DNA from: Methylomonas montana | Lineage (GTDB): Bacteria > Pseudomonadota > Gammaproteobacteria > Methylococcales > Methylomonadaceae | DNA length: 64,000 bases | Reading direction: 5' to 3' | Assembly (NCBI RefSeq): GCF_030490285.1 | Contig: NZ_CP129884.1 | Span: 2,294,001-2,358,000, forward strand | Shown here: positions 1 through 6,634 of the stretch, piece after piece | Numbering within the stretch: the stretch's first letter is position 1 | Layout: each line of letters starts with the position of its first letter | Program-made: the position numbers and the translations under genes | Notes under the pieces: model-generated | What the model was told of the DNA's origin: nothing | Database searches by the model: none | The model's input: only the letters and a program-made list of their open reading frames with translations

Positions 1-470
1 ACTTGTGTCGATCCAACTTGCAGCGAATTCAGACCGCGCCACCTCTGGCCGATAAGCTCGCCGAAATTTTTACGCGCAAATACCACGATTCTCCCAGCGA
101 TCCTGATTTGATGATTTACAGCGGCGGTTTTTTCAGCAACAACGACAAGGCGATCATGGCCCAGATCAGACAAGCCAGACCTACTGAGCTAACCGAATTT
201 GATGCCGATTTCGACGACGCCCGTCTGCCTGAAATGCTGTTTCGCTATCGCGCCCGAAATTATCCGTATACTCTGTCACAGGAAGACGCCAAACTCTGGC
301 AACAATATTGCCGAGACAAGCTAAACAGTGTGGCTACGGATGGCTACCTAAACCTGGAGCAGTTCACCGCCAAAATTGCGGCAATGCGCGAAGAACTTGG
401 CGCGGATCAAGCGATATTGAAAGCGCTTGCGGATTATGCTGAAGAACAACGCTTAAAATTGTTGAATTGA
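1..470 (+). CDS. sbcB: Exonuclease I, C-terminal part (5' end outside window)
   Basis: This is the last ~155 codons of a protein like SbcB, the 3'-to-5' single-strand DNA exonuclease of recombination and mismatch repair. The reading frame is open to the left edge, so the gene starts outside the window. The visible part matches the C-terminal region of the family, with the RYRARNYPYTL segment and the charged helical end. The catalytic DEDD residues would lie upstream and cannot be seen. The gene ends about 100 bp before the aminotransferase start. It belongs to the chromosomal backbone, not to the islands. Recognition rests on remembered family sequence, so the identity is likely but not certain. 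Confidence 0.8.
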   Translation, partial: LCRSNLQRIQTAPPLADKLAEIFTRKYHDSPSDPDLMIYSGGFFSNNDKAIMAQIRQARPTELTEFDADFDDARLPEMLFRYRARNYPYTLSQEDAKLWQQYCRDKLNSVATDGYLNLEQFTAKIAAMREELGADQAILKALADYAEEQRLKLLN

Positions 471-577
471 CGATTCTTTGCTGATTGAAAATTCAGTAGT
501 TCTTTTCAGGAACAAAGCGATTTATGCGTTATGCCGTATAATGCAGGCCATTTGAGTGAATTTTCTACCGAGGAATC

Positions 578-1759
578 ATGAGCATTACACTGTCCAACAG
601 AGTTAAAGCGGTTAAACCATCCCCTACCCTGGCTATCACCGCCAGAGCCGCCGCGATGCGCGCCGCTGGCAAAGATATTATCGGCCTGGGCGCCGGCGAG
701 CCGGATTTCGATACACCGGATCATATTAAAGCGGCCGCCATTAAAGCCATTAATTCCGGTTTTACCAAATACACTGCTGTCGACGGCACCGCCGGCCTCA
801 AAAAAGCCATTATCGAGAAATTCAAACGCGATAACGGCTTGGATTATCAGCCCAATCAAATTTTGGTGTCCTGCGGCGGTAAACAGAGCTTTTTCAATCT
901 GGCTCAGGCCCTGCTCAATTCCGGCGACGAAGTGATCATCCCCTCCCCTTACTGGGTTTCCTACCCGGACATGGTGCTATTGGCCGACGGCGTACCCGTT
1001 ATTATCGAAACCGGCCAGGCGCAAAATTTTAAAATCACGCCAGCGCAATTGCGTGCGGCCATCACCCCGAAAACTCGATTGTTGGTGATCAACAGCCCAT
1101 CCAACCCGACTGGCGCGGCTTATAGCCTAGACGAATTAAAAGCCTTGGGTGACGTATTGCGCGAGTTCCCGGATGTGCTGATCGCCACCGACGACATGTA
1201 CGAACTGATCCTCTGGAACAAAGGCGATTTCGTTAACATCCTGAATGCCCATCCGGATTTTTACGATCGCACCATCGTCTTGAACGGCGTCTCCAAAGCT
1301 TACTCCATGACCGGCTGGCGGATCGGCTATGCCGCCGGCCCCGCGCCGTTGATTGAAGCCATGTGCATCATTCAATCGCAAAGCACTTCCAACCCCACAT
1401 CAATCTCGCAAGTCGCTGCCGAAGAAGCGTTGAATGGCGACCAAAGTTGCATCGACACCATGATGGTGGAATTTAAAAAACGCCATGACTATGTCGTTGC
1501 CGAACTGAATAGCATAGCCGGTATCGAATGTTTGCCGACCGACGGCACCTTTTACGTATTCCCTAACGTGGAAAAACTATTGAGCAGACTGGACGGCATC
1601 AACGATGATCTGGAGTTTGCCGAATACTTAATCGAAAAAGCCGGCGTGGCGTTAGTGCCTGGTTCCGCATTCGGTTGCCCTGGCCACATCAGAATCTCCA
1701 TTGCCACCAGTATGGCCAATTTGGAAAACGCCTTGGTTAGAATCAAACAAGCGGTTTAA
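578..1759 (+). CDS. Class I/II PLP-dependent aminotransferase (aspartate aminotransferase type)
   Basis: This 393-residue cytoplasmic enzyme of aminotransferase fold type I probably transfers amino groups between aspartate (or aromatic amino acids) and 2-oxoglutarate. The N-terminal GAGEPDFDTP (about residues 38-47), the NSPSNPTG segment (about 172-179) and the Schiff-base lysine K240 in VSKAYSMTGWRIGY are diagnostic, and the length is normal for the family. The ATG is preceded by GAGGA at 570-574. The gene stands alone between sbcB and tRNA-Leu. Its last 24 bases are tandemly duplicated just past the stop codon. Substrate specificity cannot be fixed from the sequence. Confidence 0.9.
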   Translation: MSITLSNRVKAVKPSPTLAITARAAAMRAAGKDIIGLGAGEPDFDTPDHIKAAAIKAINSGFTKYTAVDGTAGLKKAIIEKFKRDNGLDYQPNQILVSCGGKQSFFNLAQALLNSGDEVIIPSPYWVSYPDMVLLADGVPVIIETGQAQNFKITPAQLRAAITPKTRLLVINSPSNPTGAAYSLDELKALGDVLREFPDVLIATDDMYELILWNKGDFVNILNAHPDFYDRTIVLNGVSKAYSMTGWRIGYAAGPAPLIEAMCIIQSQSTSNPTSISQVAAEEALNGDQSCIDTMMVEFKKRHDYVVAELNSIAGIECLPTDGTFYVFPNVEKLLSRLDGINDDLEFAEYLIEKAGVALVPGSAFGCPGHIRISIATSMANLENALVRIKQAV

Positions 1760-1784
1760 TTTAGAATCAAACAAGCGGTTTAAT
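1737..1784 (+). repeat. Perfect tandem duplication of 24 bp at the aminotransferase stop
   Basis: Positions 1737-1760 and 1761-1784 are identical. The first copy holds the last codons and stop of the aminotransferase; the second lies in the untranslated region. It looks like a recent slippage or repair duplication with no effect on the protein. Confidence 0.95.
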
Positions 1785-1843
1785 TCGGTTAGTTAATTTT
1801 CGATCACTAGCGGACAGGTCGGCATTAATTTGCCAATTTTCAA

Positions 1844-1871
1844 TTGACAAATTTAAACAATGTTATAGAAT
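1844..1871 (+). promoter_or_regulatory. Probable sigma-70 promoter of tRNA-Leu
   Basis: A perfect -35 box TTGACA (1844-1849) is followed after 16 bp by TAGAAT (1866-1871), a five-of-six match to the -10 consensus. Transcription would start near 1878, about 24 bp before the mature tRNA. Confidence 0.6.
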
Positions 1872-1901
1872 TCGCGGCCTTCGCACTTCATCAGTAAGAA
1901 G

Positions 1902-1988
1902 GCCTCGGTGGCGAAATAGGTAGACGCACGAGACTTAAAATCTCGCGACCGAAAGGTCGTACCGGTTCGATTCCGGTCTGAGGCACCA
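1902..1988 (+). tRNA. tRNA-Leu (anticodon UAA)
   Basis: This 87-nt type II tRNA has the acceptor stem GCCTCGG/CTGAGGC, an anticodon stem CGAGA/TCTCG around the loop CTTAAAA (anticodon TAA at 1936-1938), a long variable arm (GACC GAAA GGTC) and an encoded CCA end. The T-arm TTCGATTCC is intact. It is the integration target of the islands: its 3' end begins the repeat found again at 38514. The tRNA remains complete after integration. Confidence 0.97.
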
Positions 1989-2062
1989 ATCATGCATCCA
2001 ATAGGGTGCAACCCAATCCAAAAACCCGCAAGTTTACTGGCTTCGCGGGTTTTTTATTGTCC
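1972..2062 (+). repeat. Left attachment-site repeat (tRNA-Leu 3' end plus terminator)
   Basis: This 91-bp stretch from the T-stem of tRNA-Leu through the terminator recurs at 38514-38603. The differences are a one-base deletion inside the acceptor stem of the second copy and a few changes in the short hairpin between the tRNA and the terminator. It is the expected att duplication made by a tRNA-targeting integrase. The exact crossover point within it is not determined. Confidence 0.85.
2021..2056 (+). terminator. Rho-independent terminator after tRNA-Leu
   Basis: The stem AAAACCCGC (2021-2029) pairs with GCGGGTTTT (2045-2053), followed by a T-run. It ends the tRNA transcript. The whole hairpin is part of the duplicated attachment region. 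Confidence 0.85.
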
Positions 2063-2087
2063 GACGCAATCCAACAAAAACTAGCCA

Positions 2088-2150
2088 AGTACACACCAAA
2101 TCGTGTATTTTTTCGTGTACTCACTGATACCTTCCGGAAAAAGTACACAC
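2088..2150. repeat. Arm-type repeat cluster upstream of integrase 1
   Basis: AGTACACAC occurs at 2088-2096 and 2142-2150, and the related inverted motifs AAATCGTGTA (2098-2107) and TCGTGTACT (2113-2121) lie between. The last two recur with the same 15-bp start-to-start spacing at the other end of the island (38434-38457). This is the pattern expected for integrase arm-binding sites, and may also act as the int operator. Confidence 0.55.
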
Positions 2151-2163
2151 TGGGGCGTGCAAG

Positions 2164-3429
2164 ATGGCTGAAAAACTCAATAAGGACGCGGTCTACAAGG
2201 CTGCCAAGCCGGAAGAAAAAGATTATTTCATCAATGATGGCGGCGGACTTTATCTGTGGGTCAAGTCTGGCGGCTCTAAACTTTGGCAATTTGTATACAC
2301 CTTCGAGGGTAAACGGAAGCGTCTCGCCCTAGGAGCATATCCGGGCGTAACGCTAGAAATTGCTCGACGAAAGGCTTCAGAAATCCGCGAACAACTTGCC
2401 AATGATAATGATCCTGCGGAAGGACGTAAGAAAGTTAGAGAAGACAAGAAAACTGCAAAGCTCAATCAGGAGCGAAAAAGCGATGGATTACCCATCCTGA
2501 ATAGTTTTGCCGACATAACCGGCAAATGGCTTGATTCCATCATCAATACCAATACAGCCGACACTCTGACGAAAAAGAAAAATCGCCTCACGACTTGGAT
2601 CTTCCCCTACATAGGTGACAAGCCAATCGACGGCATTAAATCTGCCGAAGTTTTGGCGGCACTCAAACCTTTAATTGAAGCAGGCAAACTGGATACCGCG
2701 CACCGGCTCCGGGCGGAGATTAGTGCCATTTTTGCATATGCGATCGTACACAACTTAACCGAGTTCGATCCCGCTCAACCCGTTGCCAAGCAAATACCCG
2801 CGCAAAAGGTAAAACATCGAGCAGCAATCATCGACCCGAAACTGGTTGCACAATTGCTCAGAGACATCGGCAACTACCAAGGCACATTTGTCGTGCAGTC
2901 CGCGTTACGCATTTCTCCATTGTTATTCCAAAGACCGGGGGAAATCAGAAAAATGCTCTGGTCCGATATTGATTTTGAATCGAAGGAATGGCGGCCATTC
3001 ATCTCCAAAACAGATTTTCACCATATAGTGCCTCTATCTACCCAAGCTACGGAGATTTTAAAGAACATCCATCCCCTGACCGGAAACAACCCATACGTAT
3101 TCCCTTCGAGTCGTGGTAACGGTCGTCCCATGTCGGAAAACACCATCATGACTGCACTCAAGACATTGGGTTACGACAGTGAAGTAATGACGGCACATGG
3201 CTTTAGGACCACTGCGTCGACGTTGCTTAACGAACAGAGCTGGAGTCCAGACGCCATCGAAAGACAACTTTCCCATGCCCCCAGGGACAAAATAAGAGCT
3301 GTCTACAATCGAGCCCAATATTTGGACGAACGCCGCCGAATGATGCAATCCTGGGCGGATTATTTGGATACTCTGAAAAGCGGCAAAAGCGCAGACGTAA
3401 TACCAATCCGTAAATCATTGAATACATGA
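2164..3429 (+). CDS. P4-type tyrosine integrase of island 1
   Basis: This 421-residue site-specific recombinase probably integrates and excises island 1 at tRNA-Leu. Residues 1-100 form the DUF4102-type arm-DNA-binding domain (NDGGGLYLWV, ALGAYPG), about 110-205 the SAM-like core-binding domain, and about 220-390 the catalytic domain. The catalytic set is visible: R257 in RPGEIR, H345 and R348 in HGFR, H371, and nucleophile Y381. It lies 175 bp from the tRNA end, reading inward, as is usual for P4-type elements. It is related to the island 2 integrase but clearly diverged. Its upstream repeats differ from those of integrase 2, so the two islands are probably recognised separately. Confidence 0.93.
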   Translation: MAEKLNKDAVYKAAKPEEKDYFINDGGGLYLWVKSGGSKLWQFVYTFEGKRKRLALGAYPGVTLEIARRKASEIREQLANDNDPAEGRKKVREDKKTAKLNQERKSDGLPILNSFADITGKWLDSIINTNTADTLTKKKNRLTTWIFPYIGDKPIDGIKSAEVLAALKPLIEAGKLDTAHRLRAEISAIFAYAIVHNLTEFDPAQPVAKQIPAQKVKHRAAIIDPKLVAQLLRDIGNYQGTFVVQSALRISPLLFQRPGEIRKMLWSDIDFESKEWRPFISKTDFHHIVPLSTQATEILKNIHPLTGNNPYVFPSSRGNGRPMSENTIMTALKTLGYDSEVMTAHGFRTTASTLLNEQSWSPDAIERQLSHAPRDKIRAVYNRAQYLDERRRMMQSWADYLDTLKSGKSADVIPIRKSLNT

Positions 3430-3487
3430 TTGCTTTCATGTCAGATAAAGGTTGCGCATAGTTGCGACATACAGATGCTGGAAGGTG

Positions 3488-3529
3488 TTTTTATCGATCA
3501 GAATCTGCGCAATGATTGATCGATAAAAA
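3488..3529. repeat. 13-bp inverted repeat after integrase 1
   Basis: Perfect arms at 3488-3500 and 3517-3529 (core TTTTATCGATCA) with a 16-bp loop lie about 60 bp past the integrase stop. It could be a terminator for either strand or a protein-binding palindrome; there is no long T-run on the plus strand after the stem. Confidence 0.5.
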
Positions 3530-5145
3530 AGCTCTTTATTGATCATTTTGGTCATCAGGCATTTGATTGTCCAGGCATGGCTCAGTGTTTACGCAAATGT
3601 TTGGAAAATGGGATTACTTGTATTACTGGTGTTACCGCCTTATCTGGCGTGTGCTGTAGAGGACATGTCGACGGATTACCAAGTATTATCGGTATTACTA
3701 GCCGACGATTTCTATAAACCATATCCAGTTCATTTAGGTCTGTGTCTCCATCGAAATCGAATTAACCGATCTTGGCGCAGTCCCTATTTTCAAGGACGGT
3801 TGGCGCGAAAAACATTCGGGCCTGTGAAACCGGATTGTCCAGTAAAATCCAACGCCATCCAGCTTGAAATATTTATTTAAACGATTGAAATATAATGAAA
3901 AAATTGTTTGACAATCGCTCAATTTTAGCCCCAAAATAGCCCCGCACGTAGAATTTTTCAGGATGAAATTTTCATAGACTGTTGGAATTCGACAGTATAA
4001 ATAAACGAATCAGACCGACTTATAGCCCAATTGGGTGGCAGAGTGAAGCCGTTGGATATACTGTGTCCGTTGGGCCTTAGGGTCATGCGTCCACGCTTAA
4101 AACTATTTTTGGGTGCAGATAGGGTGTTTAAAACGCTCTATTTGGGTCGGCAGGGAAAATGCGCCTTGATGAAAGGTACGGTCGCTGTCGATAGTGAAGC
4201 ATTTTATAAATTCATCAACGATCGTCTGCCGATCGCTGAGTAATCCAAAGCGCCTTGATGGCGCAAACCGATAGACCGCGCGAGTAGAGTTTCGAAAGGC
4301 GGTGTTGCCATTGCGCGTTTGCAGGCGCGCAGAAATTTTGTCTGGAACCCTGGTTCCGCAAAATGGATAACTGAAAGGTCGTTTGACCGCTTCGGTGGTG
4401 GCAATCTTATAGCTAGGGTTTTTATATCAATCGTTCCGATCTGGATCGGCGTCAGGCGACTGCCTGCCCACCCGAGCAAGGCGATTGAACGTCTCTTAAG
4501 AATCCCGTCGTCCCGTTTTCACATCGGTCTGTGCCACCGGCAGTCGCGTTTGCCGGCGTAACAACCGATTTCGTCACGCGGATTGGATCTGGATTCCCTT
4601 CAAAGTCATACCCGGACGTTTGCATAACGTCTTCCGGTAAAAACCCAAGCCCGCTGTTTCGCCGTTTCTAAAAAACAGAAACAGAACGGGATTCAAGCAT
4701 TTCCATCAAGTTAATCAACCGGATACCTGCGTAATAGCCGCGGGTTTTGCCGGGTCAGTCTGTCTCGAACGTGTAAGGGGCCGAGTTTAGCGTCGCAGGT
4801 GGACGCTGAATCCGTCTGGCCAGCACCCCGAGTTCGTCATCGACCGACACCAATTACTCGCCCGCGCAGCGAGTCATAAGCCGCGCACCTCACACTGGGT
4901 ATACACCTCCGCCGGGTAGGCAACCCGTGCGTCAACACTCATCGTCATGAGTTTGGCCTTGTATACCAAAGTGGGGTTGGAGCCGGGGTCCCCCGCTCAT
5001 GACGAAAGAAAAACTGTTTTAACAAGGCCACCCCGGCTCCCTTGTTCAAAGCCGACTGCTGATGCGCATGGCGTTGCCCATGAAATCAGTCCCAGTCCGC
5101 TTTGGACAAGGGAGTCTGTTGCCCACTTTTTTCTGGAGGTTAACC
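3530..5145. other. Gene-poor 1.6 kb stretch, no recognisable gene
   Basis: Short open frames exist (for example 3539-3880, 4031-4243 and 4319-4561 on plus), but none has a family signature, a good ribosome site or sensible amino-acid composition. I see no insertion sequence ends. The stretch may be decayed island DNA. The only structured parts are the inverted repeats at its left edge and at 4979-5040. Confidence 0.5.
4979..5040. repeat. 10-bp GC-rich inverted repeat upstream of the tyrosine recombinase gene
   Basis: GGAGCCGGGG (4979-4988) and CCCCGGCTCC (5031-5040) are perfect inverted arms. Short GGCCTTGT/ACAAGGCC sequences also lie nearby. It sits about 100 bp before the recombinase start and could be a recombination site or regulatory hairpin for it. 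Confidence 0.45.
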
Positions 5146-6192
5146 ATGCCAATCGATCGACCTGACGAATACCAAGTAAACCAGACTGGCACAGGCGCGC
5201 GTGTCAGTCCTCCTGATGACCAAGCGCCAAAACCATTGATGGCGAGTCGAAAGCGAGGCCGCAATCTCGGTCTTGGCAGTCGCAATCTGACCCGAGCAGG
5301 AAAAACCTGCGCCCATCAATCGGGCAAGGCCTTCGCCACGCGCGGCACACTCGCCGAGCGCTGGTCGGTATTTGCCAAATGGCTGGAACAAACCCAAGGC
5401 ATCAAACGCATGGAAGAGATTAACCGCGAGCTGGTGATTGCTTATGGCCAGGCGTTGAAAGCTAGGGTGGAACGCAACGAATTGAAAGCCTCGACTGCGC
5501 AACTGTATGTCTCGGCGGTCAACAGCATCATGAACTCCGCCACACAAGGCGAATGGCAAACGGTCAGTCCGACCCGAGATTGCGGCATACCAAAACGGTG
5601 TTACATCCCGGAATCCAGCAAAGCCATGCCACAGTCGCAGCACGACCAGTTGCAAACCAGTGTCGACGACAAACGCATTGCCGTCTTGCTCAATCTGCAA
5701 CGGACATTGGGGCTGCGTTTCAAGGAATCGGCCTTGCTGGATGCGCAAAAAGCACTTCGCCAAGCACAACGGGAAGACCGCATCACCGTCTTTAGCGGCA
5801 CCAAAGGCGGCAAACAGCGCCAGGTGCCAGTCTCAGTAGAAGCCTTGGTGGCACTGGAAACAGCCGCCATCCTGCAGGACGGACAATCGATGGTTCCCGC
5901 TAATCTGCGCTATGTCGATTTTCGTGACCACTGCTATCGCCAGGCACAACAGCAGCAATTCCGTTTTCATGGCCAGCGCCACCACTATGCCCAGCAGCGT
6001 TACCAGGCATTAACCGGCGTAAAGGCGCCGATCAATACAGCAATCGACTCATCAATGTGGCACAGTTACATGGCCACCCAACTCAACATCGATCTTGCAG
6101 CAGCAGAAAAACTGGATCAACGCGCCCGCAGCATCCTCTCGCAGGAGCTGGGCCATGAGCGTCTGGAGGTGGTGCGTGTCTATATTGGTTAA
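5146..6192 (+). CDS. Tyrosine recombinase (phage integrase family)
   Basis: This 348-residue recombinase is of a different subfamily from the two P4-type integrases. The ATG at 5146 is preceded by GGAGG; an in-frame start at 5062 is less likely. After a basic N-terminus (RKRGRNLGLGSRN), a core-binding domain spans about residues 60-135. The catalytic domain shows R191 in GLRFKESALL, a lysine turn in TKGGKQRQVPV, H275/R278 in HGQR, H337, and Y346 only three residues from the end. The following small gene overlaps its last 17 bases. A helicase gene follows on the same strand. It may drive a nested mobile module inside island 1; its substrate is unknown. Confidence 0.85.
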   Translation: MPIDRPDEYQVNQTGTGARVSPPDDQAPKPLMASRKRGRNLGLGSRNLTRAGKTCAHQSGKAFATRGTLAERWSVFAKWLEQTQGIKRMEEINRELVIAYGQALKARVERNELKASTAQLYVSAVNSIMNSATQGEWQTVSPTRDCGIPKRCYIPESSKAMPQSQHDQLQTSVDDKRIAVLLNLQRTLGLRFKESALLDAQKALRQAQREDRITVFSGTKGGKQRQVPVSVEALVALETAAILQDGQSMVPANLRYVDFRDHCYRQAQQQQFRFHGQRHHYAQQRYQALTGVKAPINTAIDSSMWHSYMATQLNIDLAAAEKLDQRARSILSQELGHERLEVVRVYIG

Positions 6193-6511
6193 GCAGATCC
6201 AGGCTCTGGCCCACCACTATGTCCGCCAGGGTTCCAAAGCCCATCGCCGCTTGCAGGTCGGTCGCATGATCAAGTTCGTGGAATTTATCGAACAGACGGA
6301 ACGGCCGCATAACCTGCACGAAATCGGCAAACGTCATGTCATTGACTTCTGGAAAGCCCACCGCGATCTGGCACCGAAAACCGCCCATGCCTATTGGCTG
6401 GCGTTATGCGTGATCTGGGAATGGACCGATAAACCGGGCCAGCCGCCAAAGCCACTGTGTAATACCAAACCGATTACGGATGCAAAATCGCCCTCAACAG
6501 TTACGGTCTAA
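6176..6511 (+). CDS. Small protein resembling a stand-alone recombinase core-binding domain
   Basis: This predicted 111-residue protein starts at GTG 6176, five bases after GGAGGT (6165-6170), inside the end of the recombinase gene. An in-frame ATG at 6155 is an alternative. The segment RRLQVGRMIKFVEFIEQ...HVIDFWKAHRDLAPKTAHAYWLALCVIWEW has the spacing of the helical SAM-like core-binding domain of tyrosine recombinases, but no catalytic domain follows. It may be a cofactor of the overlapping recombinase, for example in synapsis or directionality. That role is inference; only translational coupling and domain resemblance are visible. Confidence 0.55.
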   Translation: MSILVKQIQALAHHYVRQGSKAHRRLQVGRMIKFVEFIEQTERPHNLHEIGKRHVIDFWKAHRDLAPKTAHAYWLALCVIWEWTDKPGQPPKPLCNTKPITDAKSPSTVTV

Positions 6512-6634
6512 ATCCGTTTGCGTCTGTTTTTACTTTGCTTTCACCGGCTTAAAAATGCTAGTTTCGTCTTTTTGGCCACTCTCATTACTTGGTAGTGCTG
6601 ACTCGGCAAGCGGATTTAAATAAATTAAGGATAT

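Noticed and set aside
2006..2332. 108-codon plus frame starting in the attachment repeat
   Set aside because: A similar frame starts at the same place in the second repeat copy, only because the att DNA is duplicated; it overlaps integrase 1 out of frame.
3539..3880. 113-codon open frame on plus after integrase 1
   Set aside because: No ribosome site, no family signature, odd composition with low-complexity hydrophobic start; looks like chance in a gene-poor stretch.
4031..4561. Several 70-90 codon frames on both strands
   Set aside because: They overlap each other in different frames, have no recognisable motif and no start context; reported only as a gene-poor interval.
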